Shown here piece after piece: positions 1-11,410 of a DNA stretch of 64,000 bases. This DNA comes from Adiantum capillus-veneris (taxonomy: Eukaryota > Streptophyta > Polypodiopsida > Polypodiales > Pteridaceae), in contig CM043958.1 in the NCBI GenBank assembly GCA_014529385.2, positions 120,868,817-120,932,816 of the forward strand, read 5' to 3'. The translations under genes were made by a program, and so were the position numbers. The notes beneath the pieces were generated by a model that had not been told where the DNA came from, did no database searches, and saw only the letters and a list, made by a program, of their open reading frames with translations. How positions within the stretch are numbered: position 1 is the first letter of the stretch; each line of letters begins with the position of its first letter.

Positions 1-1200
1 GTGGTGTTGTGCTCTTCAAGCTGTTCCTTTGATAGGTAGGTCGCTTTGGCATTCTTGACTAAATCAAGGTCCAGTTGGTATGGCGGTAGCTCTTGCAACT
101 TGTCCTTTTGCGAGAGCTTCTTCTTGTCCCTCTCTGTTGCTTGCATGGCTCCTATTGAGTGAATATAGTGTCAAAGTTAGCAAATTTGGCAGATTTTCTC
201 TGAAATGTCCTTCAGTCCGAAAGCTGATAAATTTGGTCCTATTTGCTTCAAATCAATTTTTGAACATGCATAGATGCATAAAAACATGTAAAGAACAAAA
301 TTACAAAGTCCAAACAAAAAATGGCAACAAAAGTAAATAATCATGATTATTTATAGCTGAGTAATTTTTTCAACTTTTTGCAAATTTGGCATTATATTCT
401 TGAAGTATATACCAAATACATACTCTGAGTGAAATATAGGCTCATTTGGATGCACAGAGTGAAAATGGTGCTAGTTTTAGGCTTTATGTCTCTAAAATAG
501 TAGATCTAAAAAAATTTTGAGACTTTGAGCTCCAAATTTGTCAAACTTGGCTAGTGGGCTGAGGGCATCATGTGCTTTGGATCTATGTTGGCAAAGTTGC
601 AAATTTTTCCCATCTTGGCCAAAAAGCAAATAATCGCGATTATTAACTTTTCTACCAAAATAAAGATTTTTTGGTACAACTTGGTTCTCGGCATGGTATA
701 GACCCTATGTATGTGATATGAGGTGATTTGGATCAAAACTTGTGGGTCATAACTCAGAATTTGGCTTGCAAGGACTTCTTTGCGTTTTTTGGCCATTTCC
801 CGAGTCATAGTTGATCATTTTGGCTTATATTTGAAATTTGGCATGTAATAGATGTGTGCAAGTGATAGGTGAGGTGATGATGCAATTTTCAAGCCAAAAT
901 ACTGCAAAAGTAAATAATTGCAATTATTTACAGTAGTCAACATTTTCTTACAAAACTTGTAAATTTTGACTTAAACACATTCTATACACCTAAAACAAGT
1001 CCTAAATTGAATTTGGTAAAGTTTGGTCTTGCCGGCATTACTTTGTGCTTTGTCGACTCTGAAATCTCTAATTTTTGTGACTACATGGCCTATAGAGTTG
1101 GTTAGTCACTTTTGAGGCTATGGACTTGTCCGCAACATACTCGTGAAGCAACTCATCCAATTTTGACCCATTTGGAATCAATTTGACCTCGTATGTCGAA
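1..1200. repeat. degenerate ~290 bp tandem repeat with palindromic AT core
   Basis: No convincing gene is present. Three similar short palindromes of the form AAATAAT-NNNN-ATTATTT occur near 333, 628 and 911, about 285-295 bases apart. Each is preceded by a CAAAAAG/CAAAAGT-like stretch and followed by AT-rich sequence with repeated CAAATTTGGC/AAATTTTG words. I read this as a diverged tandem repeat. The short open frames are not protein-like. Confidence 0.4.
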
Positions 1201-2329
1201 TTTGATACTTTGTAGCCTTCGAGTCGTTTTCTACTTTTCGAGGGCTTTTCTTGATTGATTTTACAAAATCAATCATATACATTGTATATAGACCCCATAG
1301 GTAAGCTGTCTATGGAGTCAGAATCCAATTCTGGCATTTGCCAAAAATCTAGCTTTTCTACTTTGGACCCCCTTGACCCTTGCCGGATGGTCAACTGCTA
1401 CTATAGAAGTGTTCTATTGTGTTGGGGCACGCTATAGTTCAAATCTCATCCGATTTGATTGAGCTAGCAGGCCGCTATGGTCGATTTTTGGTCGTAGGTC
1501 TTCGTGCACTGCTCAGATTCTAGGGTTTTTTTCTAGGGGTTTAGACTAACTTCCGGCCATAAAAAATGGATCATTGATGATTAAAGAACTTACCCCATGT
1601 GTCGTGTAAGACGGCACTGAAAACAGACGACTGTGGGCTTCGAAAAGTACGCACGAAGAAGTCAAAAGGCTCTCTCTCCAAAAGGCAACAAGTGAAAATG
1701 AGGTGATTTTAGCCTACCTTGGATATCTATACTTGGACTTCCCGAACCGTTTTTCCCCAGATTCCCCCGTTAGTCTTACTAGGCCATGAAATCTATGTTA
1801 GACTCAAAACTTTCCCCAAACAGATTCTTATAGCTCATTTTGCAAGAATTCTGCAAAAGCAGGTCAAGCCGCCCAATATAGGCTTCCCGCTTCCATCTGC
1901 CAATTTGATTGATAGTTTTTGTGCTTATCGACCTCGTCTTTCTGATCACCACCGTGTCTTTAGTTTTGCCATCTGAGCTTCTTTGCTATTTATTAATTTT
2001 TGACATGTTTGTTGAAAAAATCAAAGAAAATAACAAAATGTGCTAAAAAAAGAAAAAAGAAAATCTAATAATTAAGAAAATCTATTGAAAAACACAGTTT
2101 TATTGTATTTTTTCATTTTTAAGTCTCAATATCAAGAAAAATGATGAAAATAAAAACAAAAATGACTATTTTTTATGATTTTATGATAGTATATACACTA
2201 TTTACACTCATTTGGAATATATTATCAATTAAATTTCCTTGTTGATGAATTATAAGGGCATTATTAGGTAATTTTGTAAAAAATCACACATTAACATCAA
2301 ACTTTTTTCCTCCTCTTCAAACATTGCCC
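1201..2329. other. intergenic, no gene seen
   Basis: AT-rich unique-looking sequence. The only open frames are under 90 codons, without recognisable motifs. The last 300 bases are poly-A/T-rich. Confidence 0.5.
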
Positions 2330-2333
2330 TTAA

Positions 2334-3669
2334 CACTAGAATGGTAACAGGACACTTTTATGTCCTTGGACACTTTTGTGTCCTGTTAAGTGACCATTTT
2401 GCTTGAATTATTTGAAGAGTATGAAAATGAATTTGTAGGTGCTATATATCCACAAAGTTGCCTTATGAGCTGAAAAAAACTTAGCATTTTTTTTTAGTAT
2501 CGATCTCACCATTAACCTTACTCTTGCATAACATTTTTGAACCTAAACTGTGTGAAAAAACGAGTCCTGTTTTTGGCTTTTTTCCAATTTTTGGCAACTA
2601 TACCACTCTAAACTTCATGTTTGTGAGGTTTAGAAGGCTAGAGGTTAGGCCTTCATAGTTCTCAACATGTTTTGATGCTTGTAGGGTGAGCTAAGTGTTA
2701 AAATTGAAAGTTATGACCAATTTACAAGAATTGCATAATCCTATTTTTTGGCCAAAATTAGCACTTTTATGATTTTTTTGGTGGCTTTCTTGATATCCAA
2801 ATTCAACTTTGATTGTGTAAGTGTAATGTATAACATAAAGCTAATCTTCCTTGAGTTTTGGGGGACCTAATATGCTATATAGCATAGTATATGATGATGG
2901 TTGAGTTTTTTGATTGCTGAAGAATACGATACATTTTAGAGTAGCAAGTATAACTTTCTCAATATTGCTAGTTTCTTAGACCAATTGTGTGTATTTTGTA
3001 GGTAGTAACCATATCTAATCATAGAATACAAACTTGGCTAGATATTGAGTAGTTTCTATGGGTTTCTAGAGGTGATAATGCTAAACCCAACTTTTTCATG
3101 TTTACTGTATTTAGCACTTTATCATTGCCCCCAAGGTTCCAATTGTAAGAGATCCATTATCCTTTTGACATGCTCCATGGCTCCTTTTGAATCCAAAGGC
3201 CCAAAGGGAACCAAGAAAACATGTATATAGTATCTGTATTGAGCGTGACTATAGAAACTTTGATGATAGGTCCGCAGAATGGCAAAAATGTAACTTTTTT
3301 GTACCTATTTTTTTGCCCAAAAAAAATTAGTGAGGTAAAAGCAACCATATGTTTTGGTCACCAACCCATTGAAGTTAACGGGGCATTTTATCTCATGTCC
3401 TACAAAAATCCCCACTCTTATTTATATGCAATCAACCGTAAGAAATTGCTGTTTTGGGCAAAATGCACTGGTCCATCAACTTTGGAGGCTTGTAGTGACC
3501 AAGGGATGTGAAAAATTACAAGTTTCTCATTTTTTCCATATGTAGTAGTTATTGAACTATAAGATCATGAAAGGATTTTTCAAAATGAGTGGATCTACTA
3601 TGGTTTTGGAATTTTTTCCCAAAACCCTGAAAGGACACTTTTATGTCCTGTTAGGTTACCATTCTAGTG
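2334..3669. mobile_element. non-autonomous TTAA-flanked DNA element
   Basis: Perfect 15 bp terminal inverted repeats CACTAGAATGGTAAC (2334-2348) and GTTACCATTCTAGTG (3655-3669) are each flanked directly by TTAA (2330-2333 and 3670-3673). Just inside both ends are copies of a near-palindrome AGGACA-CTTTTA-TGTCCT. The interior of about 1.3 kb has no transposase-like frame. TTAA target duplication is the hallmark of piggyBac-type elements. The CACTA...TAGTG termini recall CACTA elements, but no matching 3 bp duplication is visible. A non-autonomous piggyBac-like derivative is the better fit. Confidence 0.6.
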
Positions 3670-3953
3670 TTAATTACTTAGGGCCCTTCCACCCCTCCTA
3701 GATGACGTGCTCTGGGATGACTGTGTGCATGGGTTGAACAATCGTGTCTATGCATAGCCTTGGTTGGCTCTACCATGCTTTGAAGATCAATGCAGTTCAA
3801 ACCATTATGTTGTGTAAGAGTTTGGTCTTGAGTAATTAACTCAACGGTTTCTGATGTCGAGGCTTTATGATGTTGTCTTCCAAAGAGCAAATCTTGTAGT
3901 TTGTGTGCTCTTTGCTTGATTGTACCATCAGGATGCTTTAGCATGCTGATTGC

Positions 3954-4280
3954 CTAAGCTGTTGTTATCACTTTTGGCTGTTGTCGAGCTTTTACCCGCC
4001 ATTGATACCTCGATTTGTCTTGGTCAGAATGGTGTGGTTGAGGTATCTGAAACTTAACTCTCCATTGCTTGATTTGTTTTCCAGTTTGCGGAGAAGTTGA
4101 GTGCTCCTTTTTCTTCCAAATCCATTTTGTGTTAGGTTCCTTCCTCGAAGATGCTCGTCTCTGTGTTTTGACCTTTGGAACTGTCTTTGGTCTTGTCGAT
4201 GATGTTTTGGGCACCCAGATTTGAATCGGCTTGTCCTTAAGTTGTGCTTTTGGTACCCAAATCTGTTTGAATCTTTGCAT
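3954..4280 (-). pseudogene. basic, W-rich coding-like remnant
   Basis: A 108-codon frame rich in Lys, Arg, Gln and Trp contains two copies of an IWVPK motif near its start and two WRVK motifs later. Repeats of this kind occur in linkers of plant retroelement Gag/ORF1-like proteins, but I see no zinc knuckle or other domain here. A second short frame (3678-3944) follows on the same strand. Treat it as an unassigned retroelement remnant. Confidence 0.25.
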
Positions 4281-4739
4281 GCTACTTGTAGCATTTGCTT
4301 GTCGATAGGATGGAGAAGATTGATTACTTCGTGGTTGCTTTGCTACATTAGGAGAAATATGGACCTTGCATGGGCCTTGTAAGGAATCCTAATTTTAAGG
4401 GATTAAGGCTAATGTTGTGTAGGGTTAAGGGGACAAAGGCATTCAAGAAGCCAGTTTTGAGTAGGCTTTTCTAACCTTTTTTTATACACATATAGGATGT
4501 GGATCTAGAAGGTTACTTTCTCTCTCTAGCTTTTTGAAAGTGAAGGGAGTAAAGGACTGTGGCCACATCAGCAAAAACGTGGGTCACTAAGAGCCAATAT
4601 TTTACTTTTCTTCAAAAAAGTTTTTTTTACTTATTTTTACTTGAAACTTCCCCCCAACATATATACATATGAAAAAATCATTTTTTGACCTTTTTTTAAA
4701 CCTACAAACACTGAAAGTCCACTTTTTCAAAAGAAAATC

Positions 4740-4945
4740 CCCCAAAACCTTTGTTCTTTCCTCCTTCTCTCTTCTCTCTCCCTCTCCTCTCCCTCTCTCC
4801 TCCTCCCTCCTCCCTCCTCCTCCCTCCCTGCTCCCTTCTCTCTTCCTCCTCCCATCTCTCTCCCTCTCCTCCCCTATCCCCTTCTCTCCTCCCATGTTCC
4901 TTCCTCTCCCTCCCCGCTCTCTCTTTTCATCCTTTGCTTCCTCAC
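4740..4945. repeat. polypyrimidine (CT/CCT-rich) tract
   Basis: About 200 bases are almost purely C and T on the plus strand (CTCCCTCCTCC-like words). It directly abuts the truncated 3' end of the Copia element. Low-complexity frames on both strands are artefacts of composition. Confidence 0.8.
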
Positions 4946-4964
4946 GCAACAACTGTCATGGTGC

Positions 4965-7387
4965 TCACGGACATCCACCATCACACTGCTTAAACTGTAT
5001 ACCCAAGTAATGATGCAATAGCCCCAAATCTTTCATCTTGAAAGTACCATTCAAATCAGCCTTAAATTCAGTAATATGTCTCTCATTTGGTCCAGTGATC
5101 AGCAAATCATCAACATAAAGAACCACAATGAGAAGCACATCACACTCACGCTTTACATACAATGTGGTTTCTGTTGGACTGTTACGAAAGCCTCGTTTAA
5201 CCAAATGAGTGTCAGCTTTCTCATACCAAGCACGAGGAGATTGCTTCAACCCATACAAATCCTTCTTACATCTGCACACTTTGTCCTCTTGTCCTTTTAT
5301 GACAAAACCGTGAGGCTGCGTTACATAAAATTCCTCAAATATGTCACCATTCAAGAAAGCACAATGTCTAATTGATGTACATCCCAACCAAAATGAGCTG
5401 CCAATGCACATAGAAAACGCACAGTAGTCATACGACAAGTGGGAGCAGAAGTCTCTTCATAATCAATGTCTTTTTGTTGTGCATAACCCTTTGCAACAAG
5501 TCGAGCCTTATGGCGATCAATCTCACCATCTGGCTTGCGTTTCAACTTGTAAACCCACTTCGTACCAATGGCCTTTTTGCCAGGAGGCAAATCACATAAA
5601 TTCCATGTGTCATTTTCTATAAGTGCATCATATTCTGATTGCATGGCAGCCATCCAATTTTCTGAATTCTGTGCTTCATCAAAAGACAGAGGCTTCTCAA
5701 CATCATGTAAGCTAGACACAGCCAAAGCATAACAATCTGATGCATAAGATGCATGGCGAGAGCCTGAACGAGTACGACTAGACAAAGGTGCATCCAATTT
5801 ACTGTCACGCAAAGTGTCCACTAGCCATTTTGGCATACCTCTAGCCTTCTCATTTTCAGCCCTTTCCTCATCAAGTACATCATGTACATCTGCATCAGTA
5901 ATAGGCTGATCTAAAACATTTTCAAAAACCCCCATAGGCTGTACATTTGCCTCATTGGAACTTACATTCGTATTTCCACCACTGAAAAGAGGCAACAAAG
6001 TGTCATAAATGTCCTATGAGCTTACATTACTGTCTCTAGTACATGACAGCAAGAGCTGAACAGAATCTTCCACAAACATTACATCCCGTGAAACCAGAAT
6101 ACGTTTTGTCTGCGGATGATACAACCTGTAACCTTTGCTTTCAGCACTATAACCAACAAAAATACATTTGACAGCCTTATCATCCAATTTTCTGCGCTGC
6201 ACTTCTGGCACCAAAGCATATGCCAAACAGCCAAAAACACGCATGTGCTCAATAGAAGGTTTTCTATAATGCCATGCTTCATATGGAGTAATAGACTGCA
6301 AAGCTTTCGCAGGACACCTGGTAAGTACATAAGTGGCACACATGATGGCCTCAAGACAAAAAGAATGCGGAAAAGCTTGACTTTTGACCATACATCGTGC
6401 CATTTCCGTCAGTGACCTGTTTTTCCTCTCAACAACACCATTTTGCTGAGGTGTATAAGGCACTGTACATTGGTGTTTTATCCCACGACTAGCCAGAAAT
6501 GCATTAAATTCATGAGACATATACTCCCCCCCTCGATCGGAACGGAGGGTGCCCATAGTACATTTCGAGACATTTTCAGCCATAGCCAGAAATTTTTTGA
6601 AGCACATAAAAACTTCGGACTTCGCTTTAAGCGAAAATACCCATGCATGCCTGGAGTAATCATCAATGAAAGTCATGAAGTATAGGTAATTTCCCAAGGA
6701 CGGGGTTTGCATGGGCCCACAAACATCACTATGCACAAGCTGCAACCTACATGTGGCCCGAACTAAACCATCCTTTGGAAATTTAGAACGCTGCATCTTA
6801 CCCAAAATACAGCCTTCACAAACATGTTTGACAGGTGCTTCAAGAGGTGGCAAAGAAGCAACCATATCAGATTTCTGCAAACGCAGCAAACTGGCAAAAT
6901 TCAGATGACCAAAACGTGCATGCCAAAGTTTTGCATCTGAAATAGCCCTTGAATCTGCAACAGCATTTGCAAAATTTTGTCCACACTTGTCATACAAAGT
7001 GAGCTTATACAGCCCACGACACAAAAGCCCAGATGCAACAATTTCATCACCAAAACTGAGATCATGAAGTGTACATCTGTCATCCACAAATTTGACTACA
7101 AGTCCAAGTCTAGCAAGTGTCGATACAGACAAGAAATTCTTCTTGATCCCAGGTACATAAAGTGCATCAACAAGTGTGAAGGAACTACCATTAGCAGCAG
7201 TGAGCACAATCTTTCCATCTCCCTGAACTGGATAAGAGGCGTTGTTGGCACAAGTGACTGAATTCCCATGAGGGACAGACTCGAGAGAGGTAAACAATTC
7301 ACGATGTGAGATAATGTGCTTTGTAGCACCACTGTCGAAATACCACACATGTGAATCTGCAGCAACTGAAGCATGCATCATGGACAA
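4965..7387 (-). pseudogene. pol: Copia Pol: protease, integrase, reverse transcriptase
   Basis: The protease site WYFDSGATKH is near the start. It is followed by the GAG-pre-integrase HHCC finger (HARFGH...CEGC). The integrase core has HSDVCGP, the LRSDRGGEY acidic residue and PQQNGVVERKN. After the in-frame TAG at 6014-6016 the same frame resumes (DIYDTLLPLF) and enters the reverse transcriptase (GTKWVYKLKRKPDGEIDRHKAR). A shift near 5365 precedes AFLNGDIFEE and the catalytic LYVDDLLITG. The end of the RT and the RNase H are missing. TAG at the break is one transition from CAG (Gln). Confidence 0.9.
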
Positions 7388-8443
7388 CAGGATTGTAAGT
7401 GCACTCTGCGCTAAAAGCCCATTCTACATCAACATCAGCAACACAGTCTCCTTTCATAGAAGACTCAACAATGGCTGCATTTGTAGTGGAACCAGCATTT
7501 GCAGTGGAACCACCCTCTTTCTTCTTAGCCTTTTTGGCCTTCAACTTAGGACACGACTTGATCAAGTGATCATTAGCTTTACAATAATGGCAATGCATCT
7601 TCTTTTTGCCCTTATCACCAGAATTGCCAGACGAAGTGCTGCCAGCAGAAGCATTAGGAACAAAATTTTTGTCACTCGCAGCAGAATCATAAGAAGTGGC
7701 TGCATTGCTGCTACCACCCTTTCTTTGAGAAGCAATGAAAGCCCGTTCAACTGCACGCTGCCTAGTCCTGTTTTTTCTGGAAAGTGACTCTTGCAACAGC
7801 AATGTGCATAATGCATCAAACTTGACAACTTCAGGATTTCCTTGGGTCATAAGTCTCCAAGTACTAGCAAAAGTCTGGTAGGAATCTGGTAAGGCATCAA
7901 GAACAGTCTGCACAAGGGAACTGTCTGAAATGACTTCACCTGCAGAAATAAGCTGCTCATTGATATCCTTGACACTAGCAAGGAAAGTGTCCATATCATC
8001 TTCCTCATGCATAATCTTCGACTCCAGCTCTTTATGCAGCAAAGCAATTTTAGCCTCATTGCGGCTTGCATAAAGACCTGCTAAAATATCCCAAGCTTGT
8101 TTTGCAGATTTTGCTGAACGGATGTGAGGAACAATGGTGCGCTTCACAGACAACGCAATCAATGCATGAGCTTGCGCATCCTTAACATCCCAACGAGCTT
8201 GTGTTCTGCCGTAGGCAAAACAACTCTAACAGCTGCAATCCTTGCAGCAAGACCTGCAACATCCTCAACATCGCCTACATCCTCAGAACCAGGCCGTACA
8301 TCAATGCCCTGCACAATGTTCCAGACACCCTTTGACACAAGAACATGTTGCATCATATAAGCCCACATAGGGTAGTTGTCCCCATCCAACCTGTCCTCAG
8401 CAACAAACATCTTGAACACATCTGTGTTGTTGTTGTCAGCCAT
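7388..8443 (-). pseudogene. gag: Copia Gag (frameshifted)
   Basis: The frame starts at 8443 with a plausible Gag N-terminus containing the LDGDNYPMWAYMM segment typical of Copia Gag. It shifts near 8160 and continues into a capsid-like region (KQAWDILAGLY) and a zinc knuckle of the CX2CX4HX4C type (CHYCKANDHLIKSC). The knuckle binds genomic RNA in active elements. A lysine-rich linker follows. The reading then passes by another shift near 7385 into protease, so Gag and Pol are no longer joined. Confidence 0.85.
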
Positions 8444-8525
8444 GGTAAATGCTGCACCTTATGTGAAAAGTGCCCGAAAATAGGAGAAACGAAGCGGGAA
8501 CAACCTGTGCTATATAGCACAAACC

Positions 8526-8763
8526 GTTGAAGACTATAAGGCACCTGTTATACAGAAAACGGCACTCACAAAAATTCTGCACAAAATGACGAAATAGCCT
8601 GTGCAGTACTGCCTGTAGTGGAAACGGAGGCCAAAATTTTGATTTGGGCTCATTTCGGCCTCCGTTTCCACTACAGGCAGTACTGCACAGGCTATTTCAT
8701 CATTTTGTACAGAATTTTTGTCAGTGCCGTTTTCTGCATAACAGGTGCCTTATAGTCTTCAAC
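8526..8763. repeat. fold-back palindrome 1 (107 bp arms)
   Basis: Bases 8526-8632 are repeated in inverted orientation at 8657-8763 with only a few mismatches, around a ~24 bp spacer. It begins just 83 bases upstream of the Copia Gag start. It could be a MITE-like insertion or a rearranged end of the Copia element. It would form a stable stem in RNA or cruciform DNA. Confidence 0.85.
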
Positions 8764-8809
8764 CATTTTTTGCTTCCTTGTGTCCACTACCCCTGTTCTT
8801 GGTGTGTGT

Positions 8810-8950
8810 TTGTCATTATAAGGCCCGAGGGACCCTCAAAAAGAAGAGCCACAAGGGTGCGCAGAATGGCCATCCAGGGTCCCTGGATGGCCATTTTGCG
8901 CACCCTTGTGGCCCTTCTTTTTTAGGGTCCGTGGGGCCTTATAATGACAA
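8810..8950. repeat. fold-back palindrome 2 (141 bp, almost no loop)
   Basis: The sequence from TTGTCATTATAAGG at 8810 to CCTTATAATGACAA at 8950 is a near-complete palindrome centred at about 8880 (CCAGGG/TCCCTGG). Arms are about 70 bases with few mismatches. It reads like a snap-back MITE. It lies 46 bases from fold-back 1 but is unrelated to it in sequence. Confidence 0.85.
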
Positions 8951-9013
8951 ATATGGGCTTTTTTAATGCATGCCCATGAGATAGAGGTCTAGTGTTTGAT
9001 GTAATCAGAGCAA

Positions 9014-9033
9014 CCCCCCCCCCCCCCCCCCCC
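9014..9033. repeat. poly-C run (C20)
   Basis: Twenty consecutive C bases. Similar runs recur near 39713, 40886 and 43092. Confidence 0.9.
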
Positions 9034-11410
9034 TTTCTCTGTGTTCAAAGGTCCGGAACATTCACTATGTAAACTTTTTCTATATCATGTCCGTTCACCA
9101 AAATGGATTAAAAGTACCCCTTATAGGCCTTATCTACACATGTTTTTATAACTTTACAAGAGTATAAAATCCCTTCTGTTGAACACATGTGCTATGTTAC
9201 ATATACGCAGTGACCTCCCCAGGTCAAAGGCCTCACAAATCCTATGCACTAAACATTCAGCACTAGAAATCGACCAAACAAGGAGCCAATTTTTACTTCC
9301 TTGTGTCCACCTTGTGTTCTTGGGAATTTTTTGGTTAAGCCATTTCTTTGGTATTTGAAACCACATGTGACCCCTATTGTTATAGTATCCAACCAAAGGT
9401 TTCTTGATTAGCGGTTTACATAGGCTCGAGCGGTACATATCTTCTATGTTAACAATGCATGTATCTATAATTTATGTTTACACTTTCTCTATCCAAATGA
9501 GCTACATAGTAAAAATCAAATCCGCAATTTAACAATTAAGTTTACAAGGTAACAGCTATTGGTATCATCTTTAGCAATACCAAAGAGATAACTACCAATA
9601 GCTCATGAATAGGGATATTTAAGAACATTTGATACCAAAAACTTGTCAACACTACTCAAAAAGGTGGAAACTCAAAGGCTTTACAATATATGTATGATGG
9701 AACACGGATCAATAATAAGTCACCCCTATACATTGACACTTCCATCTTAAGTTGTCATTTCTCTAAGTCAAGCTTGGCATAGGCATAGTATGGAAACAAT
9801 GACAGGGAAAGCAATAATTTAGCTTTCTCAACTTGTGAAATGTTGCTAATGATATATATTAAACATCCCCAAATGAGGACATCTTGACAAAGGTTATGAT
9901 CCACTTTGATAAGAATGACCATTAATGATTAAACTGAAATCAAATATTGCTTGAATTTCTTCATGGTGGAGTGATCAAGACTTGAGACTTGAAACGTCTT
10001 ATAGGAAAATCAAAATATCCATAAAGGTCAACAATATTTCTCAAATCTGTATGAAACTCCAGTAATCTAAATTAAATACTCTCACTCAATGCGACACCAT
10101 TTAACAAAAAAACATATTTATATTGCATTTATAGAGAAATCCAGCCTCATGAAAATAATTACAAATGGAAACAATGTTGTTGTTGTTAGGCGTCTCCTAC
10201 AAGTATTCGTCTTCCTCATCTAGAGATTCATATACACTTGAGTATTTGTGTGTCTATGACACTAGGGAAGATAGTAGTACTATATGGATGGCTTTTCTAA
10301 GAGCTCCTAGAGAGTACCTATTGGTTCAAGATTCTACAAAAATTCTACTATTCTTATCAAAATCCTCTAACATGGTAGTAAAAGGTTCCTCATGGAAACA
10401 AAATATAGTGATTTCCATCTCTGCACATGATTGCTTGCTCATGTCCTCTGAAAAAAAGTTGACTCTGTAAGTAAACAATAGATTATGTGAGCACAAAGTT
10501 ATAAAGTACAAAATGATATCATTCTAATAATCTAATGACAACTATACAAAAGTATAAATTATAAGAAAAATCTTTCATGACTCTCCATAGATAGCACAAC
10601 TTACTTGCATTGTGAAACTCGATCACATGCTACACAACTATAGATGGCGCACCAAAGCCATCAACAAAATAGCACCACCCAGTGTTAAGAGGTGTAAAGC
10701 CTAAACATTGAAAGCCATAAAGAGGTTTTTTCTCTCCAGCATGATAAATTTAAAGATGGAGATGATGTAAAGCTATGAATGTAAGCTACAAGGGTAGTTT
10801 TCTTACCATTCTATCTTTATGTTGGAGATAAACCTTGCAATGCCCACACACTATTGACACCTCATGTTGTTGTGGTATGCAAGTCATGTGAGCTCATACT
10901 TTTGCCACCTTCGGGAGTAGAGGTTTCCATGTAGTATGAGTGAATGAAAGTAGAATGAGTAGAATCTTGTTTCATGCTATAATGGAGGTGAGAGAAGGGA
11001 GACGCTTGATGTGAAACTATGCGGTGGTCAAGGGGAAGAGATGAGGGAGGAGCTTGCTTGGTGCTACAATGGAGGTGCCAAAAAGCTAGCAGAGAGATAA
11101 TGCTGGACTGGGGGTGCATTAGGAAATTTTGGAGGTCATTTGGAGGGCCTTCTAAGAAAATGTATTTTTTGCACTCTCTCTCTAGAAAATATGGCGAATA
11201 ATAGAGGTGGGTCTTTCATGGTAAAAGTTCAAAAAGTGTACTTTGAGTAGATTCCTTACTCTTCTGAACATTCATTCGTAATGATTGAGGGATAATCTTC
11301 TTTTCAGTTGCATTGAATGAATCTCGTCAATATGGAGGGAATGAGGCTAACATAGAGGGACGAAGGCACAGCCGCCTATTCACTTTCCATTAAACCAGCA
11401 CATTTGGCTA
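9034..11410. other. intergenic, no gene seen
   Basis: AT-rich sequence with no protein-like frame longer than ~100 codons and no clear repeat structure. Confidence 0.5.

Larger units (their letters stand above)
4965..8443 (-). mobile_element. truncated Ty1/Copia retrotransposon
   Basis: Gag, protease, integrase and reverse transcriptase occur in Copia order on the minus strand. The frame is broken by shifts near 8160, 7385 and 5365 and by an in-frame TAG at 6014-6016. No RNase H follows the reverse transcriptase: coding similarity stops at 4965 against a polypyrimidine tract. I could not identify LTRs, a primer-binding site or a polypurine tract. The element therefore appears internally and terminally truncated. 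Confidence 0.9.
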
